Translations under genes and position numbers: made by a program
Source: CAZIWJ01 sp964542855
GTDB lineage: Bacteria > Bacteroidota > Bacteroidia > Cytophagales > Cyclobacteriaceae
Direction of reading: 5' to 3'
Length of the DNA: 11,612 bases
Assembly: GCA_964542855.1 (NCBI GenBank)
Contig: CAZIWJ010000111.1
Span: forward strand, 1 to 11,612
In this document: piece after piece, positions 1-6,232 of the stretch
How positions within the stretch are numbered: position 1 is the stretch's first letter
Layout: each line of letters begins with the position of its first letter
The notes under the pieces: model-generated
What the model saw: the letters and a program-made list of their open reading frames with translations, nothing else
Database searches by the model: none
Told to the model about the DNA's origin: nothing

Positions 1-25
1 CAGTTTTAACCCCGGCACCCGGAGG

Positions 26-1219
26 TTAGGAAAGCAGTTCTTTTAGCTTAAACGATTCATCTTCAATTTGCTTGCGAGTGGGCGTTACACCTGCGGCCAG
101 CAGTTTGCGGGAATGCATATGATCGAGCGGTTTATTCAGGGAATCAACGGCAATGAGCTTTTCTTTTTTAAAGTAAAACACCGAAAACTTTTCGCTTTCA
201 GGTTCCCCCCTTAGTATGTAGTGATCATACCCGCTAGAAATTCCGGCCATCTGTAATTTTAAGTGATATTGTATCGTCCAGAACCAGGGCACTTTATTGT
301 AGGCTTGTTGCTTCCCCATGATGTTGGCAGCGATGGTATCACCCTGATCAGCAGCATTCTGAACCGACTCAAGTCGCACCTCAGCCTCAGCATACGGATT
401 ATAATATTGCGCGCAATCGCCCCCCGCATAAATAGCAGAATCGCTGGTTTGCAGGTATTCATTCACCTTAATCCCGTTATCGATTTCCAGCCCGGCGGCA
501 TCGGCCAGCTCGGTATTGGGCAAAACGCCAATGCCGGCAATAAGTAAATTGGGGTTTAGTTCCTCCCCGTTACTCAGTTTTATTCCTTCTCGTTCCAGGT
601 ACTCTTCCAGTGAAGTGTTAAGGCGTACTTTCACCCCCTTGTCGTGGTGCACCTTATAAAAAACCTCACTCATCACCGGTGAAAGCACGCGGCCCATTAG
701 CTGGTTGCTGCGTTCTACCACGTGAACCAGCAAACCTTTTGCCTTTAAGGAGGCAGCCAGTTCCAGTCCGATGAATCCCCCTCCAATAATAACAGCATGG
801 GCACCTTCGGTAGCCTTTTCAGCGAGTAAGTTTGCGTCGTCGATCGTTCTCAGGTAGTGTATCATTTCCTGGCCAAAGGGAAACTCCCGGTTCCTGGCCC
901 CGGTAGCCAATACAAGGTGTTCGTAGTTTATTTCCTCGTTATTGGAAAGCTTTACTGTTTTCTGATTCCGGTTAATTGCGGTAGCCTGGACCCCCTTTTT
1001 GAATGCAATGCCAGACTTCTCGTAATAATCGGCCGGACGAAACAGCAGTGTATTTTCCTGCTGTTCCCCTCGCAGGTATTCCTTGGATAGAGGCGGACGC
1101 TGGTAAGGGAATTTGTCTTCATCGCTAATGAGTGTAATGGAATGATTATATCCATTATTACGCAGTGCGCTTGCTGCCTGTATTCCGGTTTGGCCGGCCC
1201 CGATAATTACAACACTCAT
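26..1219 (-). CDS. NAD(P)/FAD-dependent ferredoxin reductase
   Basis: Flavoprotein of the putidaredoxin/rhodocoxin reductase type, expected to pass electrons from NAD(P)H through FAD to a [2Fe-2S] ferredoxin in the cytoplasm. Seen in the 397-aa product: an N-terminal FAD dinucleotide-binding motif GAGQTG (residues 7-12), YQRPPLSKEYL (39-49) typical of this family, ATG (105-107), a second Rossmann motif GGGFIG (146-151) for NAD(P)H, and the FAD-contacting YAGGDCA (264-270). The C-terminal domain starts near PWFW (311-314). Length is normal for the family (about 400 aa). The start ATG overlaps the stop of the upstream ferredoxin gene by 4 bp (1216-1219), implying translational coupling and a shared job. 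Oddity: after PWFW the family usually has S/T-D-Q, but here it is T-I-Q. The physiological acceptor beyond the ferredoxin (P450, Rieske oxygenase or other) cannot be told from the window. Confidence 0.93.
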   Translation of the reverse strand: MSVVIIGAGQTGIQAASALRNNGYNHSITLISDEDKFPYQRPPLSKEYLRGEQQENTLLFRPADYYEKSGIAFKKGVQATAINRNQKTVKLSNNEEINYEHLVLATGARNREFPFGQEMIHYLRTIDDANLLAEKATEGAHAVIIGGGFIGLELAASLKAKGLLVHVVERSNQLMGRVLSPVMSEVFYKVHHDKGVKVRLNTSLEEYLEREGIKLSNGEELNPNLLIAGIGVLPNTELADAAGLEIDNGIKVNEYLQTSDSAIYAGGDCAQYYNPYAEAEVRLESVQNAADQGDTIAANIMGKQQAYNKVPWFWTIQYHLKLQMAGISSGYDHYILRGEPESEKFSVFYFKKEKLIAVDSLNKPLDHMHSRKLLAAGVTPTRKQIEDESFKLKELLS

Positions 1220-1536
1220 TGTTGTGCAGGAAAGGTAACCCGCATTCCTTCCAGTTCGGCACTCATCAGTACCTGGCAGGTTAAGCGGCTGTTCGACTTT
1301 ACTTCAGCTTTGGCTTCTTCCAGCATAGCTTCTTCATCTTCTTCCACGTTGGGCACTTTAGTGAGGAATGATTCTTCCAGGTATCCATGACAGGTAGCGC
1401 ACATCCCGTTTCCACCGCAGGCACCTATGATTCCTTCAATACCGTTCTCTATGGCAGCGTCCCGGATTTTAGCCCCGTTGGCCACGTTAACAGTTTTTTC
1501 CTCCCCGCTGGGTTCAACAAAAATTATATCAGGCAT
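1216..1536 (-). CDS. [2Fe-2S] ferredoxin, adrenodoxin type
   Basis: Small soluble electron carrier of 106 aa. Cys40, Cys46, Cys49 and Cys87 give the spacing C-x5-C-x2-C-x37-C, matching the adrenodoxin/putidaredoxin class rather than the plant type. The strongly acidic stretch between the third and fourth cysteines (EEDEEAMLEEAKAE, about 65-78) is where such ferredoxins contact their reductase and oxygenase partners. I chose the ATG at 1534-1536 (MPDIIFVEPSG) because it aligns with normal ferredoxin N-termini. The in-frame ATG at 1590 would add 18 residues with no family resemblance. It is the first gene of a two-gene operon and overlaps the reductase by ATGA. There is no redox-partner enzyme in the window, so the pathway (for example P450 hydroxylation) is inference only. 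Confidence 0.93.
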   Translation of the reverse strand: MPDIIFVEPSGEEKTVNVANGAKIRDAAIENGIEGIIGACGGNGMCATCHGYLEESFLTKVPNVEEDEEAMLEEAKAEVKSNSRLTCQVLMSAELEGMRVTFPAQQ

Positions 1537-1771
1537 TTTAAGTATTTTTACGTTATAAACATTTCGTGATAACCTTACTAATGAACACAATTATTCGAAT
1601 AAAGTTGGAGGAATTCTCATTTACCCATACACCTGTAACACGATTTTAATGCTTGTTCAGTAAAAACCAATGCAGCAGCGTAACTATTGCATTTTTTTAA
1701 GATAATTTTCAACGTGCAACGCTTCAGCCTTTTTGGCATCTACCGTGTAGAAACTAACTAACGTACATTTT
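1537..1771. promoter_or_regulatory. Divergent intergenic region, ferredoxin operon / DUF5694 gene
   Basis: This 235-base gap separates two divergently transcribed genes and must hold a promoter for each. I found no perfect TAnnTTTG element here on either strand. The clearest structure is the 12-bp perfect palindrome TTATTCGAATAA at 1591-1602, about 55 bases upstream of the ferredoxin start. It could be an operator. No RNA gene or further ORF is apparent. Confidence 0.4.
1591..1602. repeat. 12-bp perfect palindrome (candidate operator)
   Basis: TTATTCGAATAA reads identically on both strands. It lies in the divergent intergenic region, 55 bases before the ferredoxin start codon, a reasonable place for a dimeric regulator to bind. 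Being AT-rich it could also occur by chance, and no regulator gene lies next to it. Confidence 0.3.
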
Positions 1772-2575
1772 ATGCGCTTTTTAACCCGGGCCCTGATAAT
1801 CGGTTACTTTCTGTTTGCCGTACCAGTAAAGGCTCAGCAACCCCCGAAGAAGTTGCAAATTCTTTTCCTTGGCACTACTCACTTTGCCGGTTCCAGCGAT
1901 TTGCTGGGCCTGGATATGTCGGACATCTCTTCCTCAAAACGGCAGCAGGAAATTAAGCAACTGGTAAATAAGCTGGCCCGTTTTAAACCTACCAAAGTTA
2001 TCCTGGAATATCCGTACGGCAATATGAAAATGGATTCTACCTATCGGCAGTACCTGGATGATAACCATGCGCTTACAAATAACGAACGGCAGCAGCTGGG
2101 CTTCCGGCTTGCCAGGAACCTGGGGCATGACCATGTATATGCTGCCGATAAACGCATGGGCCTGAACTTCGATGCTGTTATGCAGTTTCTGGAGGAGAGG
2201 AACCGGAAAGAGGAGTTTAACCAGCTGGTAGCATTGATGAAAGCCGAGGTAATTAACCCGATGCAGGAGCATTACAACCGGCAAAACCTTGCTAATTTTT
2301 TTAATTTCATTAACCGGGATGAAAATGACCGGATGACCCGGATGGCTTACCTGCAGTATTTTAACCGCTATAGCACCCCCGAAAACCCGGCAGGCATTAA
2401 CTTAACCGCCAGGTGGTGGAAAAGGAATTTTCACATCATGGCAAACATTGACCGGATTGCTGAACCCGGCGACCGGGTGCTGGTTATTTTTGGCCAGGGC
2501 CATACGGCTTTGCTAAAACAGTTTTACCAGGATCGGCAGGATGTGGATGTAGTACCGGTAAATGATTACCTCTGA
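1772..2575 (+). CDS. Exported DUF5694-like protein (TraB/ChaN-like fold suspected)
   Basis: A 267-aa protein resembling the DUF5694 family, whose biochemical role is unknown. Residues 1-21 form a signal peptide (basic MRFLTR, hydrophobic core, cleavage likely at VKA|QQ), so the mature protein should be periplasmic or outer-membrane associated. Conserved-looking features are LGTTHF (33-38), the basic helix around SSKRQQEIKQLVNKL, FKPTKVILEY with Glu79, and a C-terminal strand-loop VIFGQGH (238-244). A GTxH near the N-terminus plus GxGH near the C-terminus recalls TraB/GumN/ChaN-type proteins, where such residues are thought to lie at an active or metal site; that link is my inference. The gene stands alone, divergent from the ferredoxin operon, and a TAnnTTTG promoter downstream suggests the next gene is transcribed separately. 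Confidence 0.75.
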   Translation: MRFLTRALIIGYFLFAVPVKAQQPPKKLQILFLGTTHFAGSSDLLGLDMSDISSSKRQQEIKQLVNKLARFKPTKVILEYPYGNMKMDSTYRQYLDDNHALTNNERQQLGFRLARNLGHDHVYAADKRMGLNFDAVMQFLEERNRKEEFNQLVALMKAEVINPMQEHYNRQNLANFFNFINRDENDRMTRMAYLQYFNRYSTPENPAGINLTARWWKRNFHIMANIDRIAEPGDRVLVIFGQGHTALLKQFYQDRQDVDVVPVNDYL

Positions 2576-2651
2576 AGCTTGTTGTTTTTTTTTGTTGGCA
2601 AAATTTCAAGCTTTCAACAAGCCCTTAGTTTAGTATGTGGCTTTCAACAGG
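2574..2651 (+). repeat. Nested short inverted and direct repeats after the DUF5694 gene
   Basis: GCTTGTTG (2577-2584) is complementary to CAACAAGC (2615-2622), and AAGCTTG (2575-2581) to CAAGCTT (2607-2613). A run of nine T (2585-2593) lies inside the loop. In addition GCTTTCAACAAG (2610-2621) recurs as GCTTTCAACAGG (2640-2651), exactly 30 bases later with one mismatch. The structure follows the stop codon and may mark a transcript end, but the T-run is not placed after a hairpin as in a standard intrinsic terminator. Confidence 0.3.
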
Positions 2652-2656
2652 CTGTT

Positions 2657-2664
2657 TATTTTTG
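2657..2664 (+). promoter_or_regulatory. Candidate Bacteroidota -7 element (TATTTTTG)
   Basis: Perfect match to TAnnTTTG, the -7 element of the Bacteroidota primary sigma factor, 43 bases upstream of the small membrane protein gene at 2707. The -33 region is weak: TGTG at 2636-2639, 17 bases upstream, is one mismatch from TTTG. Confidence 0.4.
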
Positions 2665-2706
2665 CAACCTCCTGCCGCAATTAATGGTTAATCAGGAAAA
2701 AAGATT

Positions 2707-2910
2707 ATGAGCGAAAATAAAAAAGTGAAAGTAAACAAAAGAGGATACATTTTATTGGCTGTGCTATTTCTGGTTATCGGGATTAACGCAATTGCCTTGC
2801 TGCAAACAGATTTCACCCCCCAGAAAGATGTTAAATACCGCACTGAGGACACCACGGATATCGTTAAAAAATCATACCAGAGGGAAAGTAAAACGGCCAA
2901 CGACCAGTAA
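2707..2910 (+). CDS. Small single-pass membrane protein, function unknown
   Basis: A 67-aa protein I do not recognise. It has a short, very basic N-terminus (MSENKKVKVNKRG), one hydrophobic segment at about residues 14-33 that fits a single membrane span, and a polar, charged tail of about 34 residues. By the positive-inside rule the tail would be extracytoplasmic. A tail-facing-out, single-span architecture is common for small membrane-complex subunits, but nothing here identifies a partner. The start is supported by a candidate promoter at 2657-2664; no Shine-Dalgarno is visible, as usual in this phylum. It is followed after 19 bases by another small gene on the same strand, with which it may be co-transcribed. 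Confidence 0.6.
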   Translation: MSENKKVKVNKRGYILLAVLFLVIGINAIALLQTDFTPQKDVKYRTEDTTDIVKKSYQRESKTANDQ

Positions 2911-2929
2911 TTTTTTTTACCTTCTTTAA

Positions 2930-3127
2930 ATGAAAAAAACACCAATGATTGAAACACTGGAGAAAGAACTACAGGAACTGGAAGCTAAACTAACCGGTGA
3001 TATGTTCCAGGACATGGAAATTCGGGAAGAAATGTTTCTGAAGAAGAAGCAAATCAATTCCCTTACCGAACCCCGCCCGGAACGGCCCGACGACTCGGAT
3101 TTTGAGTGCTTTGGTTGCGGGAGTTAA
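2930..3127 (+). CDS. Small coiled-coil protein with C-terminal CxxC motif, function unknown
   Basis: A 65-aa cytoplasmic-looking protein with no signal peptide or membrane segment. Residues 6-48 are rich in E, L and K with heptad-like spacing (ETLEKELQELEAKL and EEMFLKKKQINSL), predicting a helical hairpin or coiled coil. A proline-rich linker (PRPERPDD) follows, and then the protein ends in FECFGCGS. The two cysteines in CFGC could bind a metal or form a disulfide. The start is uncertain: ATG at 2930 (MKKTPMIET) or the internal ATG at 2945 (MIETLEK), which begins directly at the helix. It lies 19 bases after the small membrane protein gene. The family is not named with certainty, and no function is assigned. 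Confidence 0.6.
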   Translation: MKKTPMIETLEKELQELEAKLTGDMFQDMEIREEMFLKKKQINSLTEPRPERPDDSDFECFGCGS

Positions 3128-3277
3128 ATGCACGCGCCCCGGAAGCTTGTAATACAGGCATATCCAGGATGCCAAACCGATTGTAGTTACGGCCGGGATT
3201 GCAGCCGGCAGATTTTACTTCATTTCCACAATGAAAAAGCGGTTCAGCGTTTAAGGCCATTCGGCAGGATTACATGA
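3128..3277 (+). CDS. Possible 49-aa ORF directly after the CxxC protein gene
   Basis: An ATG at 3128-3130 follows the TAA stop of the preceding gene without a gap and in the same frame, opening a 49-codon reading frame that ends in TGA at 3275-3277. The predicted peptide (starts MHAPRKLV) contains three cysteines within eleven residues (CQTDCSYGRDC) and several histidines and arginines. I do not recognise it. It occupies most of the otherwise empty stretch before the DUF4293 promoter. The ORF is short enough to be chance, and no ribosome-binding signal helps decide. Confidence 0.25.
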   Translation: MHAPRKLVIQAYPGCQTDCSYGRDCSRQILLHFHNEKAVQRLRPFGRIT

Positions 3278-3292
3278 ATAAAAAGGAATGAT

Positions 3293-3300
3293 TATCTTTG
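3293..3300 (+). promoter_or_regulatory. Candidate Bacteroidota -7 element (TATCTTTG)
   Basis: Perfect TAnnTTTG match, 32 bases upstream of the DUF4293 start codon. No true TTG is seen at -33; TTA at 3270-3272, with 20 bases between, is the nearest. The position and exact match make this a good promoter candidate for the DUF4293 gene. Confidence 0.5.
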
Positions 3301-3331
3301 CACCCTGAAACCATAAAATTACGAAAAACAT

Positions 3332-3808
3332 ATGCTACAACGGGTACAAACTTTGTTCCTACTGGGGGTTATTCTGAGTATGGGAGCTATTATGGCTTCC
3401 CCGATCTGGATGAAAGTTGATATAGAAAAGCAGGAAAAAGTGCTGCTCGACGCCCAGGAGTTGCAACACCTTGGTGCTGAAAACCAGGTAATGGAAGCCC
3501 AGCAAACTTATTATATTTTAATACCGGTGGTGCTTTCTATGGCTATTGCCCTGTACTCCATTTTCCGGTACAATAACCGCATGGCGCAGGTGGTGCTGAA
3601 CCTGGTTAACATTTTTGTTATCTTTTCCTCCTTCGGAATCATGGTTTACTTTATGCGGCAGGGAGAGGAAATGCTGAACCCCGATGAGCAGGGTGAATAC
3701 CAGTTCGGGCTTATTCTGCCCATGCTTGCTTTAGTGTTCAATTCACTGGCCAACCGCTTTATTCGTCGGGATGAACGACTGGTAAAGTCAGTAGACCGGA
3801 TCCGGTGA
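3332..3808 (+). CDS. DUF4293 family integral membrane protein
   Basis: A 158-aa membrane protein of a family largely confined to Bacteroidota, with no known function. The start MLQRVQTLFLLGVIL is the family's usual N-terminus (M-x-Q-R-x-Q-T-x-x-L-L), which fixes the start codon. Four hydrophobic segments are visible, at about residues 6-26, 60-77, 85-107 and 125-142. An extracytoplasmic loop of about 35 residues separates the first two and holds an acidic/glutamine-rich stretch. The C-terminus (RFIRRDERLVKSVDRIR) is basic and should be cytoplasmic. Its own promoter candidate lies at 3293-3300. Only 98 bases separate it from htpG, and htpG has its own promoter-like sequences in that gap, so the two need not be functionally linked. 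Confidence 0.88.
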   Translation: MLQRVQTLFLLGVILSMGAIMASPIWMKVDIEKQEKVLLDAQELQHLGAENQVMEAQQTYYILIPVVLSMAIALYSIFRYNNRMAQVVLNLVNIFVIFSSFGIMVYFMRQGEEMLNPDEQGEYQFGLILPMLALVFNSLANRFIRRDERLVKSVDRIR

Positions 3809-3819
3809 CCGTTAAAATC

Positions 3820-3858
3820 TGCCACTCTGTCATTTTTTATCGACTGGAATATTTTTTG
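3820..3858 (+). promoter_or_regulatory. Candidate htpG promoter with paired TGNCA element
   Basis: Between the DUF4293 stop and the htpG start lie two TGNCA pentamers, TGCCA (3820-3824) and TGTCA (3828-3832), three bases apart. After 17 further bases comes TATTTTTTG (3850-3858), one T longer than TAnnTTTG. The spacing fits a -33/-7 arrangement, with the TGNCA pair at or over the -33 site. Since htpG is a classic heat-shock gene, this may be a stress-responsive promoter; that role is inference. Further down, GTTAGCAAAA (3863-3872) and TTTTGTTTAAC (3878-3888) form an imperfect inverted repeat in the presumed leader. Confidence 0.4.
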
Positions 3859-3906
3859 ACTGGTTAGCAAAAAGAAATTTTGTTTAACCCTAACCGCAGC
3901 TAAGCA

Positions 3907-5802
3907 ATGGTAGAAGAAAAAGGTACCATTAACATTCATACGGAGAATATTTTCCCCATCATTAAGAAGTTTCTCTATTCCGATCACGAGATATTTCTCC
4001 GCGAGCTGGTGTCCAATGCAGTGGATGCCACCCAAAAAGTAAAGCGCCTTTCCTCACTGGGTGAATACCAGGGCGATTTAGGCGACCTTACCATCGATGT
4101 GAAAGTAGATAAGGAGGCCAAAACCATTACCGTTAGCGATAAAGGTATTGGTATGACAGCCGAGGAGATTAAGAAATACATTAACCAGATTGCTTTCTCC
4201 GGAGCCAGTGAGTTCGTTGAAAAGTTTAAAGAAGCTGCCGACGCCAAGGAGATCATTGGTAAGTTTGGTATGGGCTTTTATTCGGCTTTTATGGTAGCCG
4301 GTAAAGTTGAAATCAACACCCTTTCTTACCAGGATGGCGCGGAAGCTGCTAACTGGCAATGCGACGGGGATACTGAGTTTGAAATTGGTCCGGCTGAAAA
4401 GCAGGAACGCGGAACCGAAATTATTCTTCACGTTAATGAAGACTCCGAGGAATTCCTGGAAGAAGCTCGCATTCAGGGAATTTTAGATAAATACGCCAAA
4501 TTTTTGCCGGTACCGATTCGTTTCGGTGACAAAGACCAGTCGGTGGAAGACGGCAAAGACGATGAAGGAAAACCGAAATACAAAACCGTAAAGGTTGATA
4601 ACATCGTTAACGACGCCGATCCGATCTGGACCAAACAGCCCAACGACCTCACCGACGAGGATTACAAAAAGTTTTACCGTGAGCTTTACCCTTTTGCCGA
4701 AGAACCCCTGTTCTGGATTCACCTGAATGTGGATTTTCCTTTCGAGCTTACTGGCGTGCTGTACTTCCCCAAAATTAAAAACGAAGTTGAAGTACAGAAA
4801 AATAAAATTCAGCTCTATTCCCGCCAGGTGTTCATTACCGACGAGGTAAAAGACATCGTGCCCGAATTCCTGATGCTGATGCACGGGGTAATTGACTCAC
4901 CCGATATACCGCTGAACGTTTCGCGTAGTTACCTGCAGTCAGACTCCAACGTGAAGAAGATCAATAACTACATCACCAAGAAGGTGGCCGACAAACTGGC
5001 CGAACTGTTTAAGCAGGACCGCAAAACCTTCGAGGAGAAATTCGACGACGTGGGGCTGTTCGTAAAGTACGGTATGATTACTGAAGACAAGTTTTACGAC
5101 AAGGCCAAAAACTTTGTGCTACTAAAAAATGTAGACGGTCAGCACTTCACCCTGGACGAATATAACGAAAAGGTAAAACCCAACCAGACCGATAAAAACG
5201 ACAGCGTAACTTACCTGTACACTTCTAACCCGGAAAAGCAGGATGCATACATCAACTCGGCCAAAAAGCGCGATTATGATGTGCTTCAGCTAAACGGGCC
5301 TATTGACACCCACTTCACCAATACCATGGAGCAGAAGTTGGAAAAGGTAAGCTTCAAGCGGGTAGATGCCGATACGGCTGAAAAGCTGATTGAAAAGGAC
5401 GAAAAAATTGAGTCGGTACTTTCCGAAGAAGAGTCGAATAAAGTAAAGGAAATCTTTGAGAAGGTAATTAACGACCAGAACAAAACCGTGACCGTTGAAT
5501 CGCAGTCGCCCGATGAACTTCCGGTAACCGTTACCCTGCCCGAGTTCATGCGACGCATGAAGGAAATGGCCGCAACGGGTGGCGGAGGAATGTCGATGAT
5601 GGGTAATTTCCCCGACCAGCATTCGGTAACGATTAATGCCAACCACGGCATTATTCAAAAAATACTGCGGGCACGCTCCGAAGAAAAGAAGGAACAACTG
5701 GCCAAGCAGTCGTACGACCTGGCCATGCTGTCGCAGAACATGCTGAACGGTAAAGACCTCACCGCCTTCATTGAGCGCAGCATCGATTTAGTGTCTAAGT
5801 AA
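3907..5802 (+). CDS. htpG: Molecular chaperone HtpG (Hsp90)
   Basis: Cytoplasmic ATP-dependent homodimeric chaperone of the Hsp90 family. It acts late in the folding of client proteins together with DnaK. The 631-aa length fits bacterial HtpG (about 620-640 aa). The N-terminal GHKL ATPase domain shows the helix with the catalytic Glu33 and Asn37 (RELVSNAVDA, 32-41), the nucleotide-binding DKGIGM (78-83) and the lid loop GKFGMGF (118-124). The middle domain carries NVSRSYLQ, whose arginine corresponds to the one that contacts the ATP gamma-phosphate in the family. A charged insert (DQSVEDGKDDEGKP) lies just before the middle domain. The C-terminal dimerisation domain includes a glycine/methionine-rich segment (GGGGMSMMGN) before the last helices. 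All expected key residues are present. It has its own candidate promoter and is followed immediately by an intrinsic terminator, so it is probably monocistronic. Confidence 0.98.
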   Translation: MVEEKGTINIHTENIFPIIKKFLYSDHEIFLRELVSNAVDATQKVKRLSSLGEYQGDLGDLTIDVKVDKEAKTITVSDKGIGMTAEEIKKYINQIAFSGASEFVEKFKEAADAKEIIGKFGMGFYSAFMVAGKVEINTLSYQDGAEAANWQCDGDTEFEIGPAEKQERGTEIILHVNEDSEEFLEEARIQGILDKYAKFLPVPIRFGDKDQSVEDGKDDEGKPKYKTVKVDNIVNDADPIWTKQPNDLTDEDYKKFYRELYPFAEEPLFWIHLNVDFPFELTGVLYFPKIKNEVEVQKNKIQLYSRQVFITDEVKDIVPEFLMLMHGVIDSPDIPLNVSRSYLQSDSNVKKINNYITKKVADKLAELFKQDRKTFEEKFDDVGLFVKYGMITEDKFYDKAKNFVLLKNVDGQHFTLDEYNEKVKPNQTDKNDSVTYLYTSNPEKQDAYINSAKKRDYDVLQLNGPIDTHFTNTMEQKLEKVSFKRVDADTAEKLIEKDEKIESVLSEEESNKVKEIFEKVINDQNKTVTVESQSPDELPVTVTLPEFMRRMKEMAATGGGGMSMMGNFPDQHSVTINANHGIIQKILRARSEEKKEQLAKQSYDLAMLSQNMLNGKDLTAFIERSIDLVSK

Positions 5803-5804
5803 AG

Positions 5805-5835
5805 AAAAACTTCCGGGCGTACCGGAAGTTTTTTT
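5805..5835 (+). terminator. Intrinsic terminator after htpG
   Basis: A perfect stem of 12 pairs (A5805-G5816 with C5822-T5833), centred on ACTTCCGG/CCGGAAGT with loop GCGTA, runs into a T-tract (5829-5835). It starts three bases after the htpG stop codon. The flanking A-run and T-run also make it partly effective on the opposite strand, where convergent tdh transcripts could end. Confidence 0.9.
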
Positions 5836-6022
5836 CTACCCCCCTACACCAGGTATTAAGGTTTTTAGTTGAGAATAATATGGTGTAAATGTTTCACAGC
5901 TAAATAATTAGAAATAAATAAATCATCCAGCTACAGCTATTAGATGTACCTATAATTAATGTTAGAAGAATTTGGGTTAATAATAGTGGTTAACAATGGT
6001 AACGTAGCCCGTGGGGTGATAT

Positions 6023-6077
6023 CCGGAAAATGCTTACAGCGTGAGCATTAATTATTCTTCAGTTAATTCGGCCTGGC
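6023..6077. repeat. Left copy of 55-bp duplication flanking the gap
   Basis: Identical base for base to 6178-6232. It includes the last eight codons and stop of tdh on the minus strand (6052-6077), cut off by the N run, so this is a second copy of the gene end rather than a separate gene. An exact duplication ending at the gap edge points to overlapping contig ends that were not merged. Confidence 0.95.
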
Positions 6078-6177
6078 NNNNNNNNNNNNNNNNNNNNNNN
6101 NNNNNNNNNNNNNNNNNNNNNNNNNNNNNNNNNNNNNNNNNNNNNNNNNNNNNNNNNNNNNNNNNNNNNNNNNNNNN
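6078..6177. other. Assembly gap of exactly 100 N
   Basis: A run of exactly 100 undetermined bases, a conventional placeholder for a gap of unknown size. The identical 55-bp flanks suggest the real gap size is negative, that is, the contigs overlap. Confidence 0.97.
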
Positions 6178-6232
6178 CCGGAAAATGCTTACAGCGTGAG
6201 CATTAATTATTCTTCAGTTAATTCGGCCTGGC
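6178..6232. repeat. Right copy of 55-bp duplication flanking the gap
   Basis: Starts at the first base after the N run and is identical to 6023-6077. It carries the genuine 3' end of tdh and the short hairpin beyond its stop codon. Confidence 0.95.
6184..6204 (-). terminator. Weak hairpin after tdh stop
   Basis: AATGCTTA (6184-6191) and TGAGCATT (6197-6204) form an 8-bp stem (one T-G pair) around loop CAGCG. On the minus strand it begins two bases after the tdh stop and is followed by four U and then CC. The short U-tract makes it a weak intrinsic terminator at best. The same hairpin appears in the duplicated copy at 6029-6049. Confidence 0.35.

Larger units (their letters stand above)
5836..6206. 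other. Convergent intergenic region with assembly gap
   Basis: Apart from the terminator there is no gene between htpG and tdh. Bases 5836-6022 are AT-rich with no ORF, RNA gene or promoter that I can support. Bases 6023-6077 duplicate 6178-6232, and 6078-6177 are undetermined. If the duplication is an assembly artefact, the true htpG-tdh gap is about 155 bases shorter than shown. Confidence 0.8.

Noticed and set aside
8..28. Hairpin at the end of the reductase gene as a terminator
   Set aside because: An 8-bp stem with one bulge and a 3-base loop can form, but no U-tract follows on the minus strand. The stop codon lies in the stem and the window ends too soon to judge.
2911..2920. T-run after the small membrane protein as an intrinsic terminator
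   Set aside because: No stable hairpin precedes it, and the next gene starts 19 bases on, so readthrough is more likely.
3192..3209. GCCGG/CCGGC hairpin as part of an RNA gene or terminator before the DUF4293 gene
   Set aside because: The stem is only 5 bp with an 8-base loop, no U-tract follows, and no tRNA or known small-RNA fold is recognisable around it.
3063..3260. Minus-strand ORF of 65 codons over the small-protein region
   Set aside because: It overlaps the end of the CxxC protein gene, has no recognisable features and lacks a promoter. It is most likely a frame shadow.
5286..5697. Long antisense ORFs within htpG
   Set aside because: HtpG is a full-length, intact, well-recognised protein on the other strand. 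The antisense frames have low-complexity or shadow compositions.
6023..6232. 55-bp direct repeats as attachment sites or target duplications of a mobile element
   Set aside because: They abut an N run of placeholder length, are identical to the base, contain the end of tdh, and no integrase or transposase is nearby. A contig overlap explains them better.
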